The notes beneath the pieces were generated by a model, which was not told the origin of the DNA, did no database searches, and saw only the letters and a list, made by a program, of their open reading frames with translations. Positions 43,714-51,663 of a stretch of 64,000 nucleotides of DNA are shown piece by piece. Origin of the DNA: Parafrankia elaeagni (GTDB lineage Bacteria; Actinomycetota; Actinomycetes; Frankiales; Frankiaceae); contig NZ_KB893750.1 in the NCBI RefSeq assembly GCF_000374165.1, positions 56,662-120,661 of the forward strand. Reading direction: 5' to 3'. The position numbers and the translations under genes are program-made. Within the stretch, counting starts at the first letter, position 1; each line of letters starts with the position of its first letter.

Positions 43714-44421
43714 ATGGCCGTTCGTGTCGTCCTTGCTGAGGACAATGCACTGCTCCGGCATGGTCTTGCGACGCTCATCGAGCGGGCGGACGGGCTCGAC
43801 CTGGTCGGCACCGCCACCGACCGGCCGTCGCTGGAACAGGCCGTCCGCGATCACGATCCGGATGTCGTGGTCACCGACATCCGGATGCCGCCGTCCCGTT
43901 CCGATGAGGGCATCAAGGTCGCCGGGTGGCTGCGCCGCGAGCGGCCGCGGGTCGGAGTGGTCGTGCTGAGCCAGCACGCCGAGGCGACCTACGCGCTGGC
44001 GCTGCTAGAAGGCGGCTCGTCGGGCCGTGCCTACCTGCTCAAGGAGCGGGTGGCGGGTGTGGACGATCTGCTCCGTGCGATCCGCGCCGTCGCGGCCGGG
44101 GAGTCGGTGATCGACCCGGCCGTGGTGGAGGGCCTCGTCGCCGCGAACGCCCGCCGGCAGCACAGCGAGCTGGAAAGGCTGACCCCGCGGGAGCTGGAGG
44201 TGCTGAGCCACATGGCCCAGGGCTGGAGCAACGCGGCGATCGCCGCGGCGCTCGTCCTGTCCGAACGGGCGGTGGAGAAGCACTCCAACTCGATCTTCGC
44301 GAAGCTCGGCCTCACCGACGAGCCGGACCTGAACCGGCGGGTGAAGGCCGTCCTGCTGTATCTGCACTCCGGGCATCGCCCGGCCAGCGGGCCGACGGGG
44401 AAGGTAGCCACACCGGGCTGA
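43714..44421 (+). CDS. NarL/LuxR-family response regulator
   Basis: 235 residues. Receiver with E9-D10, phospho-acceptor D55 (VVVTDIRMPP) and the conserved Lys in YLLKERV; C-terminal LuxR-type helix-turn-helix (LTPRELEVLSHMAQGWSNAAIAAAL, split at about 153-177). Only one acidic pair residue plus N11 is present, as in many NarL proteins. It should bind DNA when phosphorylated, most likely by the HisKA_3 kinase encoded at 47561-49249, which belongs to the NarX/DesK class that partners NarL regulators. It precedes a lone receiver gene by 51 nt. Confidence 0.93.
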   Translation: MAVRVVLAEDNALLRHGLATLIERADGLDLVGTATDRPSLEQAVRDHDPDVVVTDIRMPPSRSDEGIKVAGWLRRERPRVGVVVLSQHAEATYALALLEGGSSGRAYLLKERVAGVDDLLRAIRAVAAGESVIDPAVVEGLVAANARRQHSELERLTPRELEVLSHMAQGWSNAAIAAALVLSERAVEKHSNSIFAKLGLTDEPDLNRRVKAVLLYLHSGHRPASGPTGKVATPG

Positions 44422-44472
44422 TGACATGGCTACACCCTTGGGCGCCGGGCCGGGTCCGGCCAGACTGATGTC

Positions 44473-44889
44473 ATGAGCTCCCCCCCGGCGGTCTCCGTGC
44501 TGGTCGTCGATGACCAGCGCCCCTTCCGGCTCGCGGTGCGGGCCGTGCTGCGCCGCGCCGCCGGCTTCGTTCTCGCCGGTGAGGCCGAGACGGGCGAGGC
44601 CGCCCTGACCGCCGCCGCCGAACTGCGCCCTGACCTGGTGCTGATGGATGTGAACCTGCCGGGTATCAACGGGGTCGTCGCCGGATCCCGGATCCGCCAC
44701 GACGCCCCGGGCACGGTCGTCGTCCTCTGCTCCACCTACGGCCGGACGGATCTTCCGGCCGCCGTCGCCGACAGCGGGCTGGACTATCTGTGCAAGGAGG
44801 ACCTGGCCCCGAACGTGCTGCGCGACATCTGGCACCGGCACGCCCCGCCTCCCAGCGCCCCGCCTTCCAGCCCCGCGCAGGATCTGTAG
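44473..44889 (+). CDS. Single-domain response regulator (NarL-type receiver)
   Basis: 138 residues: a receiver with D13-D14, phospho-acceptor D59 (LVLMDVNLPGING) and K in LCKEDL, then a short Pro/Ser-rich tail and no output domain. The receiver resembles NarL-type ones, so it looks like a regulator that lost its helix-turn-helix or was always a stand-alone phospho-acceptor. It may compete with the preceding NarL-type regulator for phosphate from the local kinase. It ends at a palindromic terminator facing the ABC operon. Confidence 0.88.
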   Translation: MSSPPAVSVLVVDDQRPFRLAVRAVLRRAAGFVLAGEAETGEAALTAAAELRPDLVLMDVNLPGINGVVAGSRIRHDAPGTVVVLCSTYGRTDLPAAVADSGLDYLCKEDLAPNVLRDIWHRHAPPPSAPPSSPAQDL

Positions 44890-44912
44890 ACGGCCCCGCC
44901 GGCGGGGCCGTC
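44889..44912. terminator. Palindromic terminator between convergent genes
   Basis: GACGGCCCCGCC and its exact complement abut without spacer, starting at the last base of the receiver-gene stop and ending 13 nt before the permease stop. Confidence 0.75.
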
Positions 44913-44924
44913 CGACGAAGCGGG

Positions 44925-47564
44925 CTATTCGCCCCGCAGGACAGCGCCGGGCAGCAGCCGCCCCGCCCGCGCGGCCGGCAGGGCGGCGATGACCAGGGCG
45001 GTCAGCATCGCGGCCGGGGGCAGGGCGACCAGCAGGCCGACCGGCACCGCCAGGTCGGTGGACACACCGGTGGCCATGGCGATCTCCCACCAGGCCAGCC
45101 GGCCGATCAGCAGCCCGAGCGGAATCCCGACGCCGACTGCCAGCGCGGCGGTCACACAGGACGTCACCAGCGGGATCCGCGCGGTCTGCCCGGGCGTGAA
45201 CCCGAGGGTGCGCAGGATGGCGAGCTCGCCCTGCGAGGAACGCCAGGTGGTTCCGACGGCGTGGCCGGCGGCGGCGATGGCGAGGGCCGCCAGAACGGTC
45301 TGCAGCATCGTCGGCAGCCGCCCCATGCCGCCGAGGTTCGCCACCTCGGTCGGTACGAACCCGGTGTCGATCTCGTACTCGGTGCCGAGGGCGGCGGCGA
45401 GGTTGACCGGGTCGACCTGCGGGATGGCCCGCACGAGGCCGCTGCGCAGCGGCTGGGTGCGCTGGACGCGGGTGAGCATGTCGGGCTCCACCAGCATGCT
45501 CTCGCCGAGACGCTCGCCGCTGAGGACGGGGCCGATCCCGATGCCGGTGACCCGCAGCTGGGCGTGGCCGCCGTTGTTCGTGGCGACGCTGAGGTGGTCG
45601 CCGACGTCCAGGTCGAGCTGGCGGGCGGTCCGCGGGCCGATCGCCACCTCGTTCGTGCGCCGCGGTGCCAGCCCTTCGAAGAGGGTCCAGCCGATGTCGG
45701 GCCCGGCCGCCCCCGGTTTGGGGGAGAGCGCGTAGACGGTGACGTCAACCCCGGGGTCGACGTCACCGCGGCCGATCGCGCCCGGCCCGGCGTCACCGGG
45801 CCCGATGCCCACCAGCGTGTCCGGAGCGGGCAGCGCGTGCCCGTCCTCGTCGATCTCGACGGTCGCGGTCGAGGCGTCGAGCATGCTGACCGCGGCGACC
45901 CGCGGGTCCGCCGCCAGCCGGTTGACGATGTCCGGGCGAGCGTCGGTGATCTCCAGATCGGCGTTCCAGCCGTACCGGTGCGGATCGTCGGCGAGCCGGC
46001 TCATCCCGCCCGCGATCGTCGCGGCGGCGATGAGCCCGGTCACCCCGATGGCCGTCCCGGTGATGGCGGGCCGGCGGGCCGCCGTCACCCGGTCCCGCCC
46101 GCGGTCGAGCGCGAACGAGGCGCCGATCCACAGCCAGACGGGGCCCCGTCTGGCCACCGCGTTACCGGGACTGCCGGCCCGGCGGGACACCGGTGCCCCA
46201 CCTGGCAGGGACCCGCGCGGCGGGCGGGGCTGACCGGGCGCCGCGGGCCATCCTGACGTCGCGGGCCATCCTGACGTCGCGGGCCATCCTGACGTCGCGG
46301 ACCATCCGGGCGCCGCCACGCCGGGCCGCCCGGTGAACACCCGGCCGAGTTCGCCCGGGCGCTGGCCCGCCCGGATGGCGGTGATGGCCGCGATCAGGGC
46401 TGTCGCCAGCAGGCCGGCCCCGGCGGCGATGCAGGTCAGAGCGGTGTTCCCGGCGTAGCCGGGGTGCGGCTCCATCCCGGCGAGCGGCCCGAGCGGTTCG
46501 AAGCGGCCCGCGAGCAGGGGACCGGCCGCGGCGACAGCGGCGGCGACCGCGGCGGCCGGTGCGGCGGCGAGCACCCGGGCACCTGCCCGCCCCAGCGCGG
46601 GCAGGCCGAGCACCGCCTCGATCTGCTGGGTACGCGCGCCGGCGGCGTGATGGCGGAAGAAGGCCTGGCTCGCCGCGGCCATCCCCGCCACCCCGACCAC
46701 GGCGGCAAAGACGATCAGTCCCGTGACCAGGACCCGCTGCGTCGCGGCGATGCGGGCGTCGCCGTCGGTGGCCGGCCGAGACACCTGCAGCGCGGGGAAC
46801 TCGCTGGCGAGCGGGTCGGTGCGCAGACCCAGCCCGATGCGCCGCAGCGCCGAGGATGCTGTCGCCATGGCCTCCGGGCCCGGCTTCAGCCGCAGCATGA
46901 CCAGGGTCGTCACGGCGTCGAGCCGCGCGGCGAGCGCCGGGGAGACCATGAGGGGCATCTGGCGGACGTTCTCGCCCGCCATCCGGGTCAGGCCGGTCAC
47001 CACCAGCTTCAGGACCGGCCCGCCCGGCGTCCCGAAACCGGTGTCGAAGTTCAGGAAGTCAGAGGTCGTGAGCAGGCGCAGCGTGATGGTGTCGCCGACG
47101 TCGAACCCCCACCAGTCCGCCGCCCGCTCGTCCAGCAGCACCTCGTCGGGCGAGCGCGGGTCGTAGCCGTGGCCCTTGACAACCACGGGCGCGTACAGGC
47201 CACGTGGGCCGCTGGTGTCCCCGCCGCCGGTGTCCCCGAGGATGCCGATGTAGGAGACGGACGCTCTGTCCTCGATCCGCCCGACCGCGCCGACTGCCGT
47301 CCTGGAGCCGACGACGCCCGGCACCGCGGCTATCTGGCGGGCCACCTCCGGATCCCGGCCGAGGTAGTTGACCTGCAGGTCGGGCACGGCGGAGGCGCGT
47401 TCGAGACGGTCGTGGGCGGTGGCGGTGCGCCGGATCAGCGCCGCCGTCCCGGCGACGACCCCGACGACCACGCCGATCAGGACGCCGAGCGCGGTGAGGG
47501 CCACCCAGCGGCGCCGCAGCTCGGCCCGCGCGATCATGCCGACCGCGCCCAGGGCGCCTCTCAT
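44925..47564 (-). CDS. FtsX-like ABC transporter permease
   Basis: An 879-residue permease with the duplicated FtsX/MacB layout: first membrane helix (about 20-45), a large extracytoplasmic domain (about 50-260), three helices, a Pro/Gly-rich linker, then a second half with another outer domain and three C-terminal helices ending LPAARAGRLLPGAVLRGE. Family members couple ATP hydrolysis to lipoprotein or peptide handling at the outer face rather than classic transport. The linker holds 18-bp tandem repeats (46243-46314) encoding GWPATS units. It overlaps the kinase gene by 4 nt; its ATPase is the gene beyond the kinase. Confidence 0.9.
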   Translation of the reverse strand: MRGALGAVGMIARAELRRRWVALTALGVLIGVVVGVVAGTAALIRRTATAHDRLERASAVPDLQVNYLGRDPEVARQIAAVPGVVGSRTAVGAVGRIEDRASVSYIGILGDTGGGDTSGPRGLYAPVVVKGHGYDPRSPDEVLLDERAADWWGFDVGDTITLRLLTTSDFLNFDTGFGTPGGPVLKLVVTGLTRMAGENVRQMPLMVSPALAARLDAVTTLVMLRLKPGPEAMATASSALRRIGLGLRTDPLASEFPALQVSRPATDGDARIAATQRVLVTGLIVFAAVVGVAGMAAASQAFFRHHAAGARTQQIEAVLGLPALGRAGARVLAAAPAAAVAAAVAAAGPLLAGRFEPLGPLAGMEPHPGYAGNTALTCIAAGAGLLATALIAAITAIRAGQRPGELGRVFTGRPGVAAPGWSATSGWPATSGWPATSGWPAAPGQPRPPRGSLPGGAPVSRRAGSPGNAVARRGPVWLWIGASFALDRGRDRVTAARRPAITGTAIGVTGLIAAATIAGGMSRLADDPHRYGWNADLEITDARPDIVNRLAADPRVAAVSMLDASTATVEIDEDGHALPAPDTLVGIGPGDAGPGAIGRGDVDPGVDVTVYALSPKPGAAGPDIGWTLFEGLAPRRTNEVAIGPRTARQLDLDVGDHLSVATNNGGHAQLRVTGIGIGPVLSGERLGESMLVEPDMLTRVQRTQPLRSGLVRAIPQVDPVNLAAALGTEYEIDTGFVPTEVANLGGMGRLPTMLQTVLAALAIAAAGHAVGTTWRSSQGELAILRTLGFTPGQTARIPLVTSCVTAALAVGVGIPLGLLIGRLAWWEIAMATGVSTDLAVPVGLLVALPPAAMLTALVIAALPAARAGRLLPGAVLRGE
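46243..46314 (-). repeat. 18-bp tandem repeats within the FtsX-like permease
   Basis: Three exact copies of GCGGGCCATCCTGACGTC (plus strand) and a degenerate fourth, encoding SGWPAT-type repeats in the cytoplasmic linker between permease halves; frame-preserving. Confidence 0.85.
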
Positions 47565-49249
47565 CGTGCCGCCGGGACGATCCCGAGCACCCGCGTCCCC
47601 GTTCCCACCGCGGACTCCCAGCGCAACGTTCCGCCGATGGCGCCGATCCGGTCCGCCATGTTGGTCATGCCATGGCCGCGTTCGGATCGCTGCGGGTCGA
47701 AGCCGGGGCCGTTGTCACGAACGGTGAACGTGAGTGCGCTTTCCTCCTCGACGAGAAGGATGTCCACGGAGCAGCCGGCCGCATGCTTCGCCGCGTTCTG
47801 GAGGGCCTCCAGGCAGCAGAAGTAGACGGCGGCCTCGATGTCGGGCGGGTAGCGGCCGATCCCGTCGGCACCGACCGTGACGCCGAGCGCCGACCGCTGT
47901 CCCGCGGCGCGAAGCGCCTCGGCCAGGCCGGAGGAGCGCAGCAGCGGCGGGTAGATGCCGTGGGCGAGGTTGCGGACCTCGGCGATCGTCTCGGTCACCT
48001 GCTCGGCCATGGCGGTGAGCAGCTCGTCGGCGGCCGCGGCGTCCTCGTTCCGAGCGGCGACGGCGTCCTCGTTCCTAGCAGCGGCGGTCTCCTCGCCCAT
48101 GCTGTCCGCGACGAGGTCACGGACCAGCCGCAGCCCGACGGCGAGCGAGACGAGCTGCTGCTGGGCCCCGTCGTGCAGGTCCCGTTCGATCCGTCGCCGC
48201 TCGGCGTCGGCCGTGGCCACCAGACGCGCCCGGGAGACCCGCAGCTCGTCGTTGGCGTGACGCAGGTCGGCGAGGGCGTCCCGCAGGTTGGCGTCCAGCT
48301 GACGGTTGTGCAGGACGGTGCCGAGTCGGGTCCCGAGCTCGGCCAGCATGCGGTCCTCCTGCTCGGAGAAGCGCGGCGCCTCCGGCGGGCGGCTCACCAC
48401 GAGCATGCCGAGCAGCGCGCCGCCGGCGCGGGCGGGGATCACCCGGACCTGCAGGTCACCGTGCCTGCGGGCGAGGCTCGGCACCCACAGGGCGAGCCAG
48501 CCGGGTCCCGCCACCCGGGTCCGGGCGAGCGCGACCAGATCGGCCACGGTGAGGTTCATCGCCGACCCCACCTGCGCTCCACCGCCCGTGGCGTCGCCTT
48601 CGCCGTCGGCATCGCTGCTGCTGTCGCTGATGGCGACACCGGCGCCCGCGGGTGGGGTGCCCTCGATGTCGGGAAGGACGACGGCGGCGGTCAGGCGGCC
48701 GGCGGCTCCGGTCCAGATCTCCACCCGCTGCAGCGTCAGGCCGCGCCGCAGCGCCTCGCCGAGCCCGCGGAGGGTCTCGTTCAGGCCGACGCCACGGCTG
48801 GCGTCCTCGCCGAACGTCCGCAGGACGTCGTCCGGCGCGTACCGGGCACCTCGTACCACGCCGAGGACCACATTCAGCGTGCGGGCGCGGGCGCCCGCCG
48901 CCGTGGCCGCGGCGAGTGCGGTGGCGACCAGTACCGGTCCGGTGAAGTCCTCACCGCCGTCGAGCGGACGGTGCCCCAGCACGGCCAGCGCGGCCGCCAG
49001 GCCCAGCGCGGCGACCCCGGCCAGGCAGGCCAGGTCCGCCGCGATCATCAGGGCTCGCTCGGACCGCAGCCGTGCCCAGGGAACCCAGCCGGCCCCCACC
49101 CCGACCACGAGCAGCACGACGTCCACTGCCAGCGGGACCGACCAGCCGGGGCTGTGCCCGCCGAGCAGTCGGGGGGCCGCGCACATCGCGGTCACCGCCA
49201 CGGCGGTCAGCAGCGCGGCCGCCGCCAGCTGGCGGCGCGGATGCGTCAT
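47561..49249 (-). CDS. NarX/DesK-class histidine kinase inside an ABC operon
   Basis: 562 residues. About four N-terminal membrane helices, a GAF-like sensor region (roughly 150-320), then HisKA_3 with H359 (ERRRIERDLHDGAQQQL) and HATPase with EALQNAAKHA and DNGPGFDP. The repeat AARNEDAVAARNEDAAAA sits in a surface loop of the dimerisation region. This class partners NarL-type regulators, and the only ones nearby are at 43714 and 44473. The gene overlaps the ATPase gene upstream and the permease downstream by 4 nt each, so the kinase and transporter are made together; that suggests transport-coupled sensing. Confidence 0.92.
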   Translation of the reverse strand: MTHPRRQLAAAALLTAVAVTAMCAAPRLLGGHSPGWSVPLAVDVVLLVVGVGAGWVPWARLRSERALMIAADLACLAGVAALGLAAALAVLGHRPLDGGEDFTGPVLVATALAAATAAGARARTLNVVLGVVRGARYAPDDVLRTFGEDASRGVGLNETLRGLGEALRRGLTLQRVEIWTGAAGRLTAAVVLPDIEGTPPAGAGVAISDSSSDADGEGDATGGGAQVGSAMNLTVADLVALARTRVAGPGWLALWVPSLARRHGDLQVRVIPARAGGALLGMLVVSRPPEAPRFSEQEDRMLAELGTRLGTVLHNRQLDANLRDALADLRHANDELRVSRARLVATADAERRRIERDLHDGAQQQLVSLAVGLRLVRDLVADSMGEETAAARNEDAVAARNEDAAAADELLTAMAEQVTETIAEVRNLAHGIYPPLLRSSGLAEALRAAGQRSALGVTVGADGIGRYPPDIEAAVYFCCLEALQNAAKHAAGCSVDILLVEEESALTFTVRDNGPGFDPQRSERGHGMTNMADRIGAIGGTLRWESAVGTGTRVLGIVPAAR

Positions 49250-50004
49250 GCCACCACCTCGGACGCCCCGGCCACCTCGGACGCCTGGGCCCGGTCGGGT
49301 GACGCCGACGCCTCGGGCGGGGCTGAGACCCGACCGTCGCGCATGGTCACGATCCGCTCGGCGCCGGCGGCGACCTGGCGGTCGTGGGTGACCATGAGAA
49401 TGGTCTGGCCGCGGCGGTGCAGCCGGGTGAACAGGTCGAGGACCTCGGCGGCCCCGGCGGAGTCCAGCGCACCGGTCGGTTCGTCCGCCAGCAGGACCGT
49501 CGGCTCGTTGGCCAGCGCCCGCGCGATGGCCAGCCGCTGGCGCTGCCCGCCGGAGAGCGTGCCGGGCAGCGCGTCGGCCCGCTCCAACAGACCGAGCAGG
49601 TCCAGCAGGTCGTGCCCGCGCCGGACGGCGGCCCGTCGGCCGGCCCCGGACAGCCGCGCCGCCAGGACCACGTTGTCCGCGACCGTCATCGTCTCCAGCA
49701 GGTGGAAGAACTGGAACACCATGCCGACGTGGCGGCGGCGCATCCGCGCCAGGTCGGCCTCCGAGCGGGCGACCAGGGACATGCCGGCGACCGTCACGGC
49801 CCCCTCGTCAACCCGCTCCAGGCCGGCGACGACGTTCAGCAGGGTCGACTTCCCGCTCCCGGACGGCCCCATCACCGCCACGAACTCGCCGCGCGCGACC
49901 GTCAGCCCCGCGCCGCGCAGCGCGTGCACCGGCGCGGTGTCGGCGGCGAACGTCCGGTAGACCGAGCGCAGCACGACCACCGGGTTCTCCACATCCCCTG
50001 ACAC
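49246..50004 (-). CDS. ABC transporter ATP-binding protein (MacB/LolD type)
   Basis: 252 residues with Walker A GPSGSGKST (46-54), Q-loop FQFFHLLETMTVADNV, signature LSGGQRQRLAIARAL, Walker B VLLADEPTGALDS and H-loop VTHD. The Q-loop/TGALD style is that of the MacB/LolD family, which works with FtsX-like permeases such as the one encoded downstream of the intervening kinase. The C-terminal 25 residues are Ala/Ser-rich. First gene of the operon; the promoter should lie in 50005-50354. Confidence 0.94.
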   Translation of the reverse strand: MSGDVENPVVVLRSVYRTFAADTAPVHALRGAGLTVARGEFVAVMGPSGSGKSTLLNVVAGLERVDEGAVTVAGMSLVARSEADLARMRRRHVGMVFQFFHLLETMTVADNVVLAARLSGAGRRAAVRRGHDLLDLLGLLERADALPGTLSGGQRQRLAIARALANEPTVLLADEPTGALDSAGAAEVLDLFTRLHRRGQTILMVTHDRQVAAGAERIVTMRDGRVSAPPEASASPDRAQASEVAGASEVVA

Positions 50005-50354
50005 TGCGTCCGCCCCCCACGTCCGCGCCCGGGCGCGGCCTGTCCCCGTCTGTCCGTCGGCCCGTCTGTCTGACGGCCCTCCACCGGCCTGTTCTCCGGC
50101 GGCCCGTCCGCCGGTCGGATCGGACTGCTCATTTCACCCGATCGCGGCCTGTCGGGGAACATCCCCGGCGCGACGGGCGTCCGAGCCGGGTCCGGACGCG
50201 GGCCGGAATCTGGCCCCCTGTGGCTTCTGGGTGGGCCAGGAGTCGTTGCGCCTCAATGGATATGGTTCGTGTGCTGTGGGTCGGATGTGGTCTGTCGCCA
50301 GCCTGACCGCGAAACTCGCTCGATTTGGGGGGTTCACCTGCGCAGACTGGGTAG
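50005..50354. other. Divergent promoter region
   Basis: 350 nt between the ABC operon (leftward) and the secreted protein gene (rightward). GC content falls near 50225-50335, where promoters probably lie. Repeats of GTCTGTC and CGGCCCGTC near 50040-50110 were noticed; no clear promoter boxes or RNA motif. Confidence 0.4.
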
Positions 50355-50909
50355 GTGCAGCCAATGGCCCGTCACCGCCGTCCCGTCTCGCCCAGCCGGA
50401 CCTCACGCCCGGGCAGCCGCAGCCGCGTTCGCGTCGCGCGTCCCGCGGTCGCCGCGGCGGCCAGTGTCGTGGCGGCCGGCGCGGTCACCGCCGGCACGGC
50501 CTTCGCCGTGTCCACGGGTCCGGCGCCCGCGAGCCAGATTCCCGTGCCGAGGGCTGACGTCGTGACCGCCTCGATCGACCGCCCCGGCGCCGTGCCGCCC
50601 TCGCCGAGCGAGTCCGCGGTGATCGCGGAGGCGGTGCGGAGCAGCTCGCTCACCTCCGCCGTGCCGGCGCGCAGCTACCAGGTGACGGGAACGGTGCTGG
50701 CCGCCTCCGACCAGACCTGGGCCTGGGTCGAGCTCCTGCCCGTGGCCGACGACGTCGACCGCGCCGAGGCCGTGCTGCACCGCGGCGCGGGAGGCTGGGA
50801 GCTGGTGCAGCTCGGCAGCTACGAGGTCGGCTGCGGCCTCGTGCCCGACAGCGTCGCCGCGGACCTCGACCTGGAGTGCCCGGACGACGCGCCCCGGTAC
50901 GACGCCTGA
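50355..50909 (+). CDS. Predicted secreted protein of unknown function
   Basis: 184 residues: an Arg-rich start with paired arginines, a signal-like segment (AVAAAASVVAAGAVTAGTAFAV) and an outer domain of about 100 residues with SYQVTGTVLAASDQTWAWVELLP, then VLHRGAGGWELVQLGSYEVGCGLV and a closing cysteine (LECPDD). The two cysteines probably pair. The pattern is that of small exported actinobacterial proteins, but I do not recognise the family. The ATG at 50355 or 50364 is possible; neither has a strong ribosome site. Confidence 0.7.
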   Translation: MQPMARHRRPVSPSRTSRPGSRSRVRVARPAVAAAASVVAAGAVTAGTAFAVSTGPAPASQIPVPRADVVTASIDRPGAVPPSPSESAVIAEAVRSSSLTSAVPARSYQVTGTVLAASDQTWAWVELLPVADDVDRAEAVLHRGAGGWELVQLGSYEVGCGLVPDSVAADLDLECPDDAPRYDA

Positions 50910-50940
50910 CGGGAGCTACCGGGTCGGCGTAGGGCCGGCC

Positions 50941-50972
50941 CGGTGCTCCGGTGCTCCGGTGCTCCGGTGCTC
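50941..50972. repeat. 8-bp tandem repeat
   Basis: Four exact CGGTGCTC copies, with two degenerate copies about 20 nt later, in the 271-nt gap before the DUF3237-like gene. Nothing else is evident in that gap. Confidence 0.8.
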
Positions 50973-51180
50973 TGTGTCTCGCCGTGCTCCGGTGCTCCGC
51001 CGGCAGTCCAGGCCCCGCCGGCCGGAGCCGGACCACGGCCGCGAGGACCAGCGCTAACTGGGTGGGTTCGAGCCGTAGGCGGGGGTCGCCGCCACCTGGG
51101 CCGGGTCCTCGGACGCCGGCAGCCTGGTCGACAGGCACGGCGGCCGCCACGGAGGGCGGTCGGGCCACGAGGAGGACCTG

Positions 51181-51663
51181 ATGGATGCGAAGCTGTTCTA
51201 CCGGATGGACGGCACCTTCGACCGGATCGAGATGATCGGCGCGGTGCCGGGCGGGGTGCGGATGAACGGCTACTTCGGCGGACGGCTGTCGGGCGGGCCG
51301 CTGGACGGAGCCACGATGACCGGCGTGGACCACTTCCGGGTGCGTCCCGACGGCGTGGGCGTGGTCGACGGCCACGAGCTGGTGCGGCTCGGCACCGCCC
51401 AGGTCGCCGTGCGGATCACCGGCTACGCTCTCCCGCCGGAGGGGATGGCGGTCCCGCCCGCGGAGGTGCTCACAGCGGACGGGTTCACCTGGCCGGACGT
51501 GCCGTTCGCGCTCGAGGTCTTCGCGACGTTCGAGACGGGCGTCCCGGCGTTGGCCGACCTGAACCGGGTTGCGGTCGCCCACACCGGATTCGTCAACATG
51601 GGCACCGGTGAGCTGGTCGTGCGGGCCCACCGCCTCGGCCGGGTCGCCGTTCCGGCACGCTAG
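51181..51663 (+). CDS. DUF3237-like protein
   Basis: 160 residues, beta-rich, with LFYRMDGTFDRIEMIGAVPGG at the start, GVDHFRVRPDG mid-way and LADLNRVAVAHTGFVNMGTGEL at the end, resembling DUF3237-type barrels of unknown enzymology. GAGGAGG lies 5 nt before the ATG. Its stop overlaps, on the other strand, the stop of the large LuxR-type regulator by 4 nt, so the two genes are immediately convergent with no terminator space. Function unknown. Confidence 0.75.
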   Translation: MDAKLFYRMDGTFDRIEMIGAVPGGVRMNGYFGGRLSGGPLDGATMTGVDHFRVRPDGVGVVDGHELVRLGTAQVAVRITGYALPPEGMAVPPAEVLTADGFTWPDVPFALEVFATFETGVPALADLNRVAVAHTGFVNMGTGELVVRAHRLGRVAVPAR

